64,000 nt of DNA from Oceanibacterium hippocampi (GTDB lineage Bacteria; Pseudomonadota; Alphaproteobacteria; Sneathiellales; Sneathiellaceae), in the NCBI RefSeq assembly GCF_900172325.1, contig NZ_FWFR01000003.1, forward strand, positions 620,001 through 684,000, written 5' to 3'. Below the pieces are notes generated by a model, which saw only the letters and a program-made list of their open reading frames with translations, searched no databases and was not told the DNA's origin. Within the stretch, counting starts at the first letter, position 1, and each line of letters starts with the position of its first letter. Position numbers and translations under genes: made by a program. Shown one piece after another: positions 27,741 through 36,773 of the stretch.

Positions 27741-29645
27741 TCAGGCCTTGCCGCCGGCATAGCCGACTGTCTTCAGAACCGTTTCGATCTCGCCCAGAAC
27801 CGCCGGGTCGTCGATCGTTGCCGGCATCCGCCATTCCTCGGAATCGGCGATCTTGCGCATCGTCGCACGCAGAATCTTGCCGGAACGGGTCTTCGGCAGG
27901 CGCTTGACCACGGTCACCGTCTTGAAGGCCGCGACCGGGCCGATCTTCTCGCGAACAAGACCGACGAGTTCGCGTGTCACCTCGGCCTCCGGACGGTCGA
28001 CCCCGGCGCTCAGGACCACGAAGCCGACAGGAACCTGGCCCTTCAGGCTGTCGCCGACGCCGATCACGGCGCATTCGGCGACGTCCGGATGGCTGGCCAG
28101 GACCTCTTCCATCCCGCCGGTCGAAAGGCGATGGCCCGCGACATTGATGATGTCGTCGGTGCGGGCCATGATGAAGAGATAGCCGTCCTCGTCGATATAG
28201 CCCGCGTCACCGGTGTTGTAGTAACCGGGATAGGCGTTGAGATAGGCCTTCAGGAAGCCCTCATCGTTGTTCCACAGCGTCGGCAGGCTGCCCGGCGGCA
28301 GCGGCAGACGGATCGCGATCGCGCCAATATCGCCGCGCGGCAGTTCCCTGCCCTCTGCATCGAGCACCTGGATATCGTAGCCCGGTACCGCCTTTGTCGG
28401 GCTGCCATACTTGATCGGCTCGAGGCCGAGGCCAACACAGTTGGCGCCGATCGCCCAGCCGGTTTCGGTTTGCCACCAGTGATCGAGAACCGGCACCTCG
28501 AGCTGGCGCTCGGCCCACTGGATGGTGTCGGGGTCGGCCCGCTCGCCGGCCAGAAACAGCATGCGGAAATTGCTCAGGTCGTACTTGCGCAGGAACTCGC
28601 CGGCCGGGTCCTGCTGGCGGATCGCCCGGAACGCGGTCGGCGCGGTGAACAGCGCGACCACCTTGTGCTGCTCGATCACGCGCCAGAAAACCCCCGCATC
28701 GGGTGTGCCGACCGGCTTGCCTTCGAACAGGATGGTCGTGCAGCCATGCAGCAGCGGCGCATAGACGATGTAGGAATGACCGACCACCCAGCCGACATCG
28801 GAGGCCGCCCAGTAGACCTCGCCGGGCTCGATGCCATAGACGTAGCGCATCGACCATTTCAACGCCACGGCATGGCCGCCGTTGTCGCGGACGACGCCCT
28901 TCGGGATCCCGGTCGTGCCGGAGGTGTAGAGGACATAAAGCGGATCGGTCGCCTTGACCGGCACGCAATCGGCGGGGCGGGCGGCCGCGACCGCCTCGGC
29001 CCAGTCGACATCGCGACCTTCGACCATCGGGGCCTTCGCCATCGGCCGCTGCAGCACGATCGACGACGCGGGCTTGTGCTCGGAAAGCTCCAGCGCCTTG
29101 TCGACCAGCGGCTTGTACTCGATCACCCGGCTGGGTTCGATACCGCAACTCGCCGAGACGATGCAGACCGGCTTGGCGTCGTTGATCCGGGTTGCCAGTT
29201 CCTGCGGGGCGAAGCCGCCGAAGACCACCGAATGAATGGCGCCGATGCGGGCGCAGGCGAGCATCGCCACCGCCGCCTCGGGGATCATCGGCATGTAGAT
29301 GAGAACCCGGTCGCCCTTCGTCACGCCCTGGTCGCCGAGCGCGCCGGCGAAGGTCGCGACGGTGTCGCGCAGCTCGGCATAGGTGAATTGCCTGACCTGG
29401 CCGGTGACCGGGCTGTCGTAGATCAGCGCCGCCTGGTCGCCGCGGCCCTCATCGACATGACGGTCCACCGCGTTGTAGCAGGTGTTCAGTTCACCGCCGG
29501 CGAACCAGCGGGTGAACGGCGGGTTGCTGTCGTCACGAACGCGGTCCCATCGTCGGGTCCAGACGATATCCTCGGCCGCTTCCGCCCAGAAACCTTCCGG
29601 ATCGGCCATTGAGCGCGCGAAGGCCTCGTCATAGCGACTGTTCAT
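27741..29645 (-). CDS. prpE: Propionyl-CoA synthetase (propionate-CoA ligase)
   Basis: A 634-residue AMP-forming acyl-CoA synthetase. The ATP-binding loop is YTSGTTGIPKG, the adenylation motif WWQTETGW, and the C-terminal catalytic region has RLPKTRSGKILR with the Lys that is acetylated in regulated members. RTDDIINVAGHRLSTGGMEE is characteristic of PrpE as opposed to acetyl-CoA synthetase. It activates propionate for the methylcitrate or methylmalonyl route. The ATG at 29645 is preferred; a GTG nine bases upstream crowds the Shine-Dalgarno. Confidence 0.93.
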   Translation of the reverse strand: MNSRYDEAFARSMADPEGFWAEAAEDIVWTRRWDRVRDDSNPPFTRWFAGGELNTCYNAVDRHVDEGRGDQAALIYDSPVTGQVRQFTYAELRDTVATFAGALGDQGVTKGDRVLIYMPMIPEAAVAMLACARIGAIHSVVFGGFAPQELATRINDAKPVCIVSASCGIEPSRVIEYKPLVDKALELSEHKPASSIVLQRPMAKAPMVEGRDVDWAEAVAAARPADCVPVKATDPLYVLYTSGTTGIPKGVVRDNGGHAVALKWSMRYVYGIEPGEVYWAASDVGWVVGHSYIVYAPLLHGCTTILFEGKPVGTPDAGVFWRVIEQHKVVALFTAPTAFRAIRQQDPAGEFLRKYDLSNFRMLFLAGERADPDTIQWAERQLEVPVLDHWWQTETGWAIGANCVGLGLEPIKYGSPTKAVPGYDIQVLDAEGRELPRGDIGAIAIRLPLPPGSLPTLWNNDEGFLKAYLNAYPGYYNTGDAGYIDEDGYLFIMARTDDIINVAGHRLSTGGMEEVLASHPDVAECAVIGVGDSLKGQVPVGFVVLSAGVDRPEAEVTRELVGLVREKIGPVAAFKTVTVVKRLPKTRSGKILRATMRKIADSEEWRMPATIDDPAVLGEIETVLKTVGYAGGKA

Positions 29646-29787
29646 GACAACCACGTTCCTTCCCTTGAAACCCCCGGGTTCTGGCGCTCTAGCGGCTCCT
29701 CGACCCGTCGCAGATCAGACAATACCTCGCTGCGGCCGGTTGCCGCGTTCCCCGCTCCGTCTCCGGCGCGGCTTCGTCTACAGGTGG

Positions 29788-30429
29788 CTACTGGCCCCAG
29801 CCTTCCGGCAGCGAAGGTTCGCGCTCTACCGCTTCCTTCTCGCCCCCGGTGGCTTCCGAGAGCACCCGTTCGGCCCGTTCGCGGGCTTCACGCGCCTCTT
29901 TCTCGCCGAGCCGCCTCTGGGCCTTCGTCACCGCCTCGTCCAGTTCACCCTGGGTGCAGATGCCGAGCCCGACCGGGTCATGCGGCCGGATATTGCTCAT
30001 GTTCCAGTGCGTCCGGTCGCGGACCGCGTTGATCGTGTGCTTGGTCGTGCCGAGAAGCTTCTGGATCTGAGCGTCGGTGATTTCCGGGTGAAACTTGAGG
30101 ATCCAGGCGATCGCGTCCGGCCGGTCGCCACGCTTCGAGACCGGGGTATAGCGGCCGCCGCGGCGCTTCGGCATGTCGACCTGGACCTTCGGGTCGGCAA
30201 GCTTCAGCCGGAAACTCCTGTCGGCCTGGCACCGGTCGATCTCCTCGCGCGTCAACTGGCCGTTGGCGATCGGATCCTGTCCGACGATCCCGATCTGCAC
30301 CTCGTCATCGGCGATGCCTTTCACCTCGAGTTCATGCAGACCGCAGAAGTCGGCGATCTGCTCGAATGTCAGCGAAGTATTGTCGATCAGCCAAACCGCC
30401 GTAGCCTTGGGCATGAGGGGCAGAGCCAT
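29788..30429 (-). CDS. DUF1013 family regulator (TrcR-like)
   Basis: A 213-residue protein of the DUF1013 family, nearly confined to alphaproteobacteria. It has an N-terminal helix-turn-helix-like part (LPLMPKATAVWLIDNTSLTF, FEQIADFCGLHELEVKGIAD), a basic middle with MPKRRGGRYTPVSKRGDRPD and a second helical region (ITDAQIQKLLGTTKHTINAV), then a charged coiled tail. Members have been called cell-cycle transcriptional regulator TrcR. The ATG has a full AAAGGAGG site. Conserved core gene; direct targets unknown. Confidence 0.9.
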   Translation of the reverse strand: MALPLMPKATAVWLIDNTSLTFEQIADFCGLHELEVKGIADDEVQIGIVGQDPIANGQLTREEIDRCQADRSFRLKLADPKVQVDMPKRRGGRYTPVSKRGDRPDAIAWILKFHPEITDAQIQKLLGTTKHTINAVRDRTHWNMSNIRPHDPVGLGICTQGELDEAVTKAQRRLGEKEAREARERAERVLSEATGGEKEAVEREPSLPEGWGQ

Positions 30430-30542
30430 ATGTCCTCCTTTGCGACGCCGGCGAACATGCCGGACGACGCCGTTTCAGAAACCAACCATCGTCGATTGAC
30501 TTGTATATAAGGGCGAATTCGATTGTCCGTCAAAGCCCGCGG

Positions 30543-31541
30543 TCACGTCACGAGAACGATCTTGCCAACATGCGCGGAATCGTCGATGCGCCGGTGCGCC
30601 GCCGCAGCCTCGGCGAGCGGAAATGTCGAATCCATTACCGGTCGTATGCTGCCCGCCTCGATAAGCGGCCAGACCGAGGCCTTGAGCGATATCGCGATGG
30701 CGCCCTTCTCGGCGATGCTGCGCGGCCGCAACGTCGAACCGGTGATGGTCAGCCGCTTCATCATGACGGGAGCGAAATTCACCTCCTGCGACGCACCGCG
30801 CAGGAAGGCGATGAAGACGATTCGCCCTTCCGGCGCGGCGAGCGCGATGTTGCGCGGTATATAGTCGCCGCCGACCATGTCGAGAATGACGTCGACACCG
30901 CGTCCGCCGGACGCCTCGCGGATGATCTCGACATAATCCTCGCTGCGGTAGTTGATCGCGCGCTCGGCGCCGAGCCCTTCGCAGGCCCGGCATTTCTCGT
31001 CATCGCCGGCGGTCGCGAAAACCCGCGCGCCGAGCGCCCGGGCAAGCTGGATCGCGGTCGTGCCGATGCCGCTCGCCCCGCCGTGAACGAGAAAGGTCTC
31101 GCCTTTCCGGAGCCGCCCGCGATCGAAGACATTGGTCCAGACCGTGAAGAAGGTTTCCGGCAGCACCGCCGCTTCCGCCATCTCGAGGCCGCTCGGTACC
31201 GGCAGGCATTGCGGCGCCGGCGCGATGCAATATTCCGCGTAGCCACCGCCGGCGACGAGCGCGCAGACCTGCTGGCCGACCGCCCAGTCGGTCACATCCT
31301 CGCCCACGGCAACGATCTCGCCCGCGACCTCGAGGCCCGGCAGATCGCTTGCGCCCGGCGGCGGCGCATAATTGCCCATGCGCTGCAGCACGTCCGGCCG
31401 GTTGACACCGGCGGCAGCGACCCTGATCAGCACCTCGCCCCTGTCCGGCGACGGCACCGGGCGCCGTCCCGGGCGCAGAACTTCCGGTCCGCCGAAACCC
31501 GAAATCTCGATCGCCGTCATCTCCTGCGGCAGGTCCACCAT
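30543..31541 (-). CDS. NAD(P)H:quinone oxidoreductase, PIG3/QOR type
   Basis: A 332-residue medium-chain dehydrogenase/reductase without the zinc ligands of alcohol dehydrogenases. It shows the GroES-like N-domain (GEVLIRVAAAGVNRPDVLQRMG), the Rossmann motif VHGGASGIGTTAIQLARALGA and the C-terminal RPRSIAEKGAIAISL segment, all typical of PIG3-type quinone reductases that use NADPH. A ribosome-binding site GGAGG precedes the ATG at 31541. Divergent from the DUF1192 gene. Confidence 0.9.
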   Translation of the reverse strand: MVDLPQEMTAIEISGFGGPEVLRPGRRPVPSPDRGEVLIRVAAAGVNRPDVLQRMGNYAPPPGASDLPGLEVAGEIVAVGEDVTDWAVGQQVCALVAGGGYAEYCIAPAPQCLPVPSGLEMAEAAVLPETFFTVWTNVFDRGRLRKGETFLVHGGASGIGTTAIQLARALGARVFATAGDDEKCRACEGLGAERAINYRSEDYVEIIREASGGRGVDVILDMVGGDYIPRNIALAAPEGRIVFIAFLRGASQEVNFAPVMMKRLTITGSTLRPRSIAEKGAIAISLKASVWPLIEAGSIRPVMDSTFPLAEAAAAHRRIDDSAHVGKIVLVT

Positions 31542-31633
31542 CTCAAACGCCTCCGGCCCGTTTTATTTCTCAAGCGCCAAGGGTCTATTATGAGCGGTCA
31601 TCCGTGGCAAGGAGCGCAAGAGGGGCATGGCAA

Positions 31634-31813
31634 ATGTTTGATGACGAGAATGTGAAGCGGACGCTGCCGGAACGGCCTGTTCTCGACACCTGGTCGATCG
31701 CCGAACTCGAGGAGCGGATCATCGAACTGCAGGCGGAAATCGAGCGGACGCGCGCCACGATACGCCAGAAATCCGGCGCGGCCAGCGCCGCCGACGCCGT
31801 CTTCAAGCGCTAG
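31634..31813 (+). CDS. DUF1192 family small protein
   Basis: A 59-residue protein of the DUF1192 family found in alphaproteobacteria: short N-terminus (MFDDENVKRT), then a helix-forming region (SIAELEERIIELQAEIERTR) and Lys/Ser/Ala tail. The ATG at 31634 matches the family start. Function unknown; likely a small coiled-coil partner protein. Confidence 0.85.
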   Translation: MFDDENVKRTLPERPVLDTWSIAELEERIIELQAEIERTRATIRQKSGAASAADAVFKR

Positions 31814-31900
31814 CCGCATGGCACCGGGACGGCGGAAGGGCCGCCATGCCGGCCATGCAGGCCGATGGGGCAGGACCGCATTGATGCGGAACTTTGTACT

Positions 31901-31929
31901 TTGATTAATGTTAATTTAAGATCTCTACT
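31901..31929 (+). promoter_or_regulatory. Promoter with CtrA-type box upstream of small RNA A
   Basis: TTGATT (31901-31906), 17 bp, TCTACT (31924-31929) form a sigma-70-like promoter. A TTAA-N7-TTAA (31905-31919), the full CtrA recognition pattern, overlaps it between the two boxes. In an alphaproteobacterium this suggests cell-cycle control of the following RNA; chance is possible as the stretch is AT-rich. Confidence 0.4.
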
Positions 31930-31935
31930 GTAATT

Positions 31936-32040
31936 ACGGTTGAGTGCGGCCCCTCCCGGGGTCGCGGGCTGGATCCCGATCCAGCCAGTTTGATGCCTCC
32001 CTGTTGACTTGAGCCGCCGTGATCCGGCGGCTCTTTTTTT
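31936..32040 (+). ncRNA. Small RNA A, suhB/MmgR- or cuckoo-like, with CCUCCC motifs
   Basis: Predicted elements in order: hairpin GCGGCCCC-tccc-GGGGTCGC (31946-31965), hairpin GCTGGATC-cc-GATCCAGC (31968-31985), unpaired GCCTCCCTGT (31995-32004), then gacttG and a Rho-independent terminator GAGCCGCC/GGCGGCTC with seven T (32011-32040). The same hairpin-linker-terminator order with identical GCCTCCCTGT occurs twice at 40 kb. CCUCC is complementary to ribosome-binding sites, so base-pairing to mRNA leaders is the likely role. The 5' end is estimated from the promoter. Confidence 0.65.
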
Positions 32041-32084
32041 GACGCTATCGACCGAGCGGCGTACGACATCCCTTTGACACACGC

Positions 32085-32113
32085 TTGACTCATCGACCGA
32101 TTCGAGTCGTAAT
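32085..32113 (+). promoter_or_regulatory. Promoter upstream of the metY leader
   Basis: TTGACT (32085-32090), 17 bp, CGTAAT (32108-32113). A consensus TTGACA also lies at 32074-32079. It would start a transcript near 32120 that meets a strong terminator at 32161. Confidence 0.45.
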
Positions 32114-32119
32114 CCCCCG

Positions 32120-32195
32120 GGCAAAAAAGCAAGTCAAACAGGTTGAGGCATCTGTCCGATATGGGGGCGAACCAGTGGTTCGCCCCCATGTTTTT
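32120..32195 (+). ncRNA. Short terminated transcript (small RNA or metY leader)
   Basis: From the promoter above, about 40 nt of unstructured A-rich leader (gggcaaaaaagcaagtcaaa) leads into a 14-bp perfect hairpin, ATGGGGGCGAACCA / TGGTTCGCCCCCAT (32161-32189), followed by gTTTTT: a very strong intrinsic terminator. It is either a small independent RNA of about 76 nt or a premature-termination leader for metY, whose ATG lies 83 bp further on. I see no SAM-riboswitch consensus. Confidence 0.45.
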
Positions 32196-32277
32196 CGGGC
32201 TTGTCCGGCCGGCGCTTTACGTCGCCTGCCCGGTCCGCTAGCGTGCGCGGCATTGCGCCCAACGCGAGAGATCGGCC

Positions 32278-33594
32278 ATGAGCAACAAGAGTTTCCCCCG
32301 CTTCGACACCTTGTCGCTCCATGGCGGCCAGCGCCCGGACCCGACGACCGGCGCGCGGGCGGTGCCGATCTACCAGACGACGTCCTACGTCTTCGAGAGC
32401 TCGGCGCATGCCGCCGAACTCTTCAACATGGAAACGCCGGGCCATATCTACTCGCGCATTTCCAACCCGACCAACGCGGTGCTGGAGGAACGGATCGCCG
32501 GCCTCGAGGGCGGCGTTGGCGCGGTCGCCACCGCCTCGGGCCAGGCCGCCTTCCATCTCGCGGTCGCGACGCTGATGGGGGCCGGCGGCCATATCGTGGC
32601 ATCGGCCTCGATTTACGGCGGCACCCACAACATGCTCACCCACACGCTGCCCCGCTTCGGGATCGAGACGACCTTCGTCGATCCGCGCGACCCGGCCGCG
32701 TTTCGCGCCGCGATCCGCCCGGAAACCCGCCTCGTCTTCGGCGAGACGCTTGGCAATCCGGGGCTTGAGGTGCTCGACATCCCGGCGGTCTCGGCGGTCG
32801 CCCACGAGGCCGGCCTGCCGCTGATGGTCGATTCCACGTTCACCACCCCGTGGCTGATGCGGCCCTTCGAGCTTGGTGCCGATATCGTCATGCATTCGGC
32901 GACCAAGTTCCTCGGCGGCCACGGCATCGCCATCGGCGGGCTGCTGGTCGACGGCGGCGTCTTCGACTGGCGGGCGAGCGGCCGCTTCCCGACCCTGACC
33001 GAACCCTACGCCGGTTATCACGGGCTCAATTTCGCCGAGGAGTACGGCCCCGCCGCCTTCATCATGCGGGCCCGTGCGGAGGGTCTGCGCGATTTCGGCG
33101 CCTGCATGAGCCCGACCAACGCCTTCCAGATCCTGCAGGGCGTCGAGACACTGCCGGTCCGCATGCAGCGCCATGTCGAGAACACCCGGGCGGTCATCGC
33201 CTTCCTCGAAACCCAGAAGATGGTCGAGCGGGTGATCTATCCCGAATGCCCCGGCCATCCCGACCATGCACTGGCCGGGACGCTGCTGCCGCGCGGCTGC
33301 GGCGCGATCTTCTGCTTCGACATCGGCGGCGGCAGGGAGGCCGGGCGTGCCTTCATCGACGCGCTGCAGCTTTTCTCGCACCTGGCCAATGTCGGCGACG
33401 CCAAGAGCCTGGTGATCCACCCGGCCTCGACCACGCACCAGCAGATGAGCGCCGAGGCGCTCGGCGCCGCGGGCATCGGCGAGGGCATGATCCGGCTCTC
33501 GGTCGGGCTGGAGGATCCGGCCGACCTGATCGAGGACCTGGCCCGCGGCCTGCGCCAGGCGGAGAAAGCCCTGCCGGCCCGCGCCGCCGAATAG
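32278..33594 (+). CDS. metY: O-acetylhomoserine sulfhydrylase (aminocarboxypropyltransferase)
   Basis: A 438-residue Cys/Met-metabolism PLP enzyme that makes homocysteine from O-acetylhomoserine and sulfide. The fold's landmarks are present: PIYQTTSYVFES near the start, IYSRISNPTNAVLEERIA, and the PLP lysine K210 in HSATKFLGGHG. The length and the long insertion after GLLVDGGVFDW mark MetY rather than MetB/MetC. The next gene starts 32 bp later. Confidence 0.93.
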   Translation: MSNKSFPRFDTLSLHGGQRPDPTTGARAVPIYQTTSYVFESSAHAAELFNMETPGHIYSRISNPTNAVLEERIAGLEGGVGAVATASGQAAFHLAVATLMGAGGHIVASASIYGGTHNMLTHTLPRFGIETTFVDPRDPAAFRAAIRPETRLVFGETLGNPGLEVLDIPAVSAVAHEAGLPLMVDSTFTTPWLMRPFELGADIVMHSATKFLGGHGIAIGGLLVDGGVFDWRASGRFPTLTEPYAGYHGLNFAEEYGPAAFIMRARAEGLRDFGACMSPTNAFQILQGVETLPVRMQRHVENTRAVIAFLETQKMVERVIYPECPGHPDHALAGTLLPRGCGAIFCFDIGGGREAGRAFIDALQLFSHLANVGDAKSLVIHPASTTHQQMSAEALGAAGIGEGMIRLSVGLEDPADLIEDLARGLRQAEKALPARAAE

Positions 33595-33626
33595 ACATCG
33601 ACACGAATGATACCGGGAGCAACGTG

Positions 33627-34439
33627 ATGGAGTTCAAGGCAGGCGGACGGCGACTGTTCGCGGCAACCGGCGGCCAGGCCTTCGAGCCGTCGCGCCCGAC
33701 GATGCTGTTCATCCACGGCGCCGCCATGGATCATTCGGCCTGGGCGCTGCAGAGCCGCTTCATCGCCCATCACGGCTGCAACGTGCTGGCCGTCGATCTG
33801 CCGGGCCACGGCCTGAGCGAGGGTCCCGTGCCGACCGGCGTCGACGAGCATGCGGCGATCATGGCCGAACTGCTCGACGCGGCCGGTGTCGAGCGGGCGA
33901 TCGTGGCCGGCCACAGCCTCGGCGCGCTGATCGCCATCGCGCTTGCCGGGCAGGCCCCGGACCGGGTCTCGGCCCTCGGGCTGCTGGGCGTCGCCCTGCC
34001 GATGGCCGTCGGCAAGCCGTTCCTCGACGCGGCCAGGGACGATTCCCGGACGGCGATCGACATGATGATGAGCTGGTCGCACGCGGCGCCGGCCCAGATC
34101 GGCGGCGCGGCGAGCCCGGGAAGCTGGATCGTCGGCGGCAACCGCCGGCTTGTCGAGCGGGCGAGCCCCGGGACGCTGCACACCGACCTGCTGGCCTGTA
34201 ACGACTACGCTGGTGGCGACGCGGCGGTCGCCCGGATCACCTGTCCGACCCTGCTGATCCTCGGCGCCGCCGACCGCATGGCCCCGGTGCGGGCAGCCGC
34301 GCCGCTGCTCGATGCGATCCCCGGCGCCCGCCAGCTGGTCATCCCGGATTGCGGCCACATGATGATGGCCGAGGCGCCGCGCGCGGTGCAGCGCGCCCTG
34401 CTTTCCCTCGTCGACGGCGCGGCCCGGCGGGCGGCCTGA
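33627..34439 (+). CDS. Alpha/beta hydrolase
   Basis: A 270-residue alpha/beta-hydrolase with oxyanion HG (LFIHGAAMDH), nucleophile elbow GHSLGA, acid in GAADRMAP and His in CGHMMM. Substrate cannot be predicted; such proteins may act on esters, lactones or haloalkanes. The ATG at 33627 has GGGAGC upstream. It follows metY closely and may be co-transcribed; a homoserine-ester link is possible but not supported by motif. Confidence 0.85.
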   Translation: MEFKAGGRRLFAATGGQAFEPSRPTMLFIHGAAMDHSAWALQSRFIAHHGCNVLAVDLPGHGLSEGPVPTGVDEHAAIMAELLDAAGVERAIVAGHSLGALIAIALAGQAPDRVSALGLLGVALPMAVGKPFLDAARDDSRTAIDMMMSWSHAAPAQIGGAASPGSWIVGGNRRLVERASPGTLHTDLLACNDYAGGDAAVARITCPTLLILGAADRMAPVRAAAPLLDAIPGARQLVIPDCGHMMMAEAPRAVQRALLSLVDGAARRAA

Positions 34440-34473
34440 GCCGCCGGCCGGTTTCGCGGCCCGGCCCCGCGTC

Positions 34474-36099
34474 TCAGAGGGCGCGGGCCTTGTCGCGCAG
34501 GACGAACTTCTGGACCTTGCCGGTCGAGGTTTTGGGCAGATCGCCGAAGACCACGGTGCGCGGGCATTTGTAATGCGCCAGGTTATCGCGGCAGAAGGCG
34601 ATGATCTCTTCCGCCGTGGCCGTGCCGTTCGGCTTCAGGGTGACGAAGGCGCAGGGCGTCTCGCCCCATTTCTGGTCGGGCCGGGCGACCACGGCGGCCT
34701 CGAGGACCGCCGGATGCTTGTAGAGCACGCCCTCGACCTCGATCGTCGAGATATTCTCGCCGCCGGAGATGATGATGTCCTTCGAACGGTCGCGGATCTC
34801 GACGTAGCCGTCCGGGTGCATGACCGCGAGGTCGCCGGAATGGAACCAGCCGCCCTCGAAGGCCTCGGCGGTCGCCTTCGGGTTCTTCAGGTAGCCCTTC
34901 ATGACGATATTGCCGCGCATCATGATCTCGCCCATGGTTGCGCCGTCGGCCGGCACATCCTCCATGGTCGCGGGGTCCTTGACCGTGATCCCCTCGAGGA
35001 CCTGGTAGCGGACGCCCTGGCGCGATTTCAGCCGGGCCCGCTCGTCCAGCGGCCGGTCGTCCCATTCGCCCTTCCATTCGCAGACCACGGCGGGGCCGTA
35101 AGTCTCGGTCAGGCCGTAGACATGGGTGACGTCGAAGCCCATCTCCTCCATCGCGGCGAGCACCGGGGGCGGCGGCGCGGCGGCGGCGGTCATGATCTTG
35201 ACGCCGGGCCGGGCCTTGGCCTTCAACTCGTCCGATGCATTGATCAACAGGCTCAGCACCACCGGCGCGCCCGAGAAATGGGTCACGCCATGGGCCTCGA
35301 TCGCCTCGAAGATCGGTTTCGCCTCGACCCGGCGCAGGCAGACATGGGTGCCGGCGAGCGCCACGATGGTCCAGGGGAAACACCAGCCGTTGCAGTGGAA
35401 CATCGGCAGCGTCCAGAGATAGGTCGCATGGCGGCCGATTCCCCAGGTGACGGCGTTGCCGAGCGCATTCAGATAGGCGCCGCGATGGTGATAGACGACG
35501 CCCTTCGGATTGCCGGTCGTGCCCGAGGTATAGTTGAGCGAGATCGCCCGCCACTCGTCGTCGGTCGGCCGCCAGTCGTAGTCGGGGTCGCCACCGGCGA
35601 TGAAGCTCTCGTAATCGGTCGCGCCGAGCTGATCGCCGCCCGGCCCCTGCGGGTCGACGACATCGATGACGAGGATATCGCGCTCGGCGATCTCAAGGGC
35701 CTCCCGGATCACCGGCGAGAACTCGGTATCGGTGATCAATACCTTCGCATCGGCGTGATTGAGGATGAACCCGAGTATCTTCGCATCGAGCCGGGTGTTC
35801 AGCGTGTTCAGCACCGCGCCGCACATCGGAACGCCGAAATGCACCTCGACCATCTGCGGCACGTTCGGCAGCATGATCGCGACCGTGTCGTCACGGCCGA
35901 TACCATGCGCCGCAAGCGCGCTCGCCAGACGACGCGCGCGGGCGTAGGTTTCGCGGTAGGTATAGCGTTCGGGGCCGTGAATGACGGCAACCCGGTCGGG
36001 AAAGACGGCGGCCGAACGTTTCAGGAAGGTCAGCGGTGAAAGCGGCTCGTAGTTGGCCGGATTCTGGCCAAGATCGGTTTCATAGGCGCTGGCGGTCAT
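34474..36099 (-). CDS. AMP-forming acyl-CoA synthetase (medium-chain/DmdB-like)
   Basis: A 541-residue acyl-CoA synthetase: P-loop-like YTSGTTGNPKG, LPMFHCNGWCFPW, VYGLTETYGPA, and C-terminal RDRSKDIIISGGENIS plus LPKTSTGKVQKF with the catalytic Lys. LPMFHCNGWCFPW and the length fit the short/medium-chain group that includes 3-methylmercaptopropionyl-CoA ligase (DmdB). True substrate unknown. The ATG at 36099 has GGAGCG upstream. It shares strand with the upstream Lrp-type regulator gene (40 bp apart), which may control it. Confidence 0.88.
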   Translation of the reverse strand: MTASAYETDLGQNPANYEPLSPLTFLKRSAAVFPDRVAVIHGPERYTYRETYARARRLASALAAHGIGRDDTVAIMLPNVPQMVEVHFGVPMCGAVLNTLNTRLDAKILGFILNHADAKVLITDTEFSPVIREALEIAERDILVIDVVDPQGPGGDQLGATDYESFIAGGDPDYDWRPTDDEWRAISLNYTSGTTGNPKGVVYHHRGAYLNALGNAVTWGIGRHATYLWTLPMFHCNGWCFPWTIVALAGTHVCLRRVEAKPIFEAIEAHGVTHFSGAPVVLSLLINASDELKAKARPGVKIMTAAAAPPPPVLAAMEEMGFDVTHVYGLTETYGPAVVCEWKGEWDDRPLDERARLKSRQGVRYQVLEGITVKDPATMEDVPADGATMGEIMMRGNIVMKGYLKNPKATAEAFEGGWFHSGDLAVMHPDGYVEIRDRSKDIIISGGENISTIEVEGVLYKHPAVLEAAVVARPDQKWGETPCAFVTLKPNGTATAEEIIAFCRDNLAHYKCPRTVVFGDLPKTSTGKVQKFVLRDKARAL

Positions 36100-36139
36100 T
36101 GTCGCTCCATCCTCGGCTTTCGGCACTTCCCCGGCTCTG

Positions 36140-36634
36140 CTAATCCTTGTTTCCGTCGGACGCAAGCTCGATCGGAACGCCCGGCAGATACTTGGAATTG
36201 CGAATTCCGAGCGAGGTTTTCACATGGCCGACATTCGGCGCCGCGGTCAGCGTATGGGTCAGGAATTGCTGATAGATATCCCAGTCACGGGCGACCACCT
36301 TGAGCAGGAAATCGCTCTCGCCGGCCAGCATGTAGCATTCCCGGACCAGCGGCCAGGTATGGACAAGTTCCTCGAAGGCCACGAGGTCCGCCTCGGCCTG
36401 GCTCTGCAGGCCGACGAGGGCGAAGACCGTGACGCCGAAACCGAGCAGTTCCGAGTTCAGACGGGCGTGGTACCCCAGAATATGGCCGCTTTCCTCGAGC
36501 GCCCGCACCCGGCGCAGGCAGGGCGGCGCGGAAATTCCGACCCGACTGGCCAGTTCCACGTTGGTGATTCGTCCGTTGTCCTGCAAATCGTTGAGAATTC
36601 TTCGATCGATCTGATCGAGGCGTACGCGCTGCAT
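36140..36634 (-). CDS. Lrp/AsnC family transcriptional regulator
   Basis: A 164-residue Lrp-type regulator: N-terminal helix-turn-helix (LDQIDRRILNDLQDNGRITN, VELASRVGISAPPCLRRVRALE) and a C-terminal RAM/effector domain (VRECYMLAGESDFLLKVVARD). The start at 36634 is the family's normal one. It lies just upstream of the acyl-CoA synthetase and divergent from the ELM1-like gene. Amino-acid responsive control is usual in the family. Confidence 0.92.
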   Translation of the reverse strand: MQRVRLDQIDRRILNDLQDNGRITNVELASRVGISAPPCLRRVRALEESGHILGYHARLNSELLGFGVTVFALVGLQSQAEADLVAFEELVHTWPLVRECYMLAGESDFLLKVVARDWDIYQQFLTHTLTAAPNVGHVKTSLGIRNSKYLPGVPIELASDGNKD

Positions 36635-36773
36635 ATATGTCTCCCGCGGCGGGCGTTTGCGCAACAATATTACACGGAACGCCGAACGCAAAGCCGCTTC
36701 GGCGTCGGCCGGCACAATGTCGCCGATCAGCCCGCGGGGCCTTCGGCAGCACGCCGGGCGACGGGCCGCTCGG

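Noticed and set aside
28089-29612. Plus-strand frame opposite prpE
   Set aside because: Shadow of the propionyl-CoA synthetase gene; no recognisable domain.
32196-32277. SAM-II-type riboswitch before metY
   Set aside because: The expected pseudoknot consensus (GGUG...CACUUUAA...GCUAAA) is not present; only a terminator hairpin further upstream is convincing.
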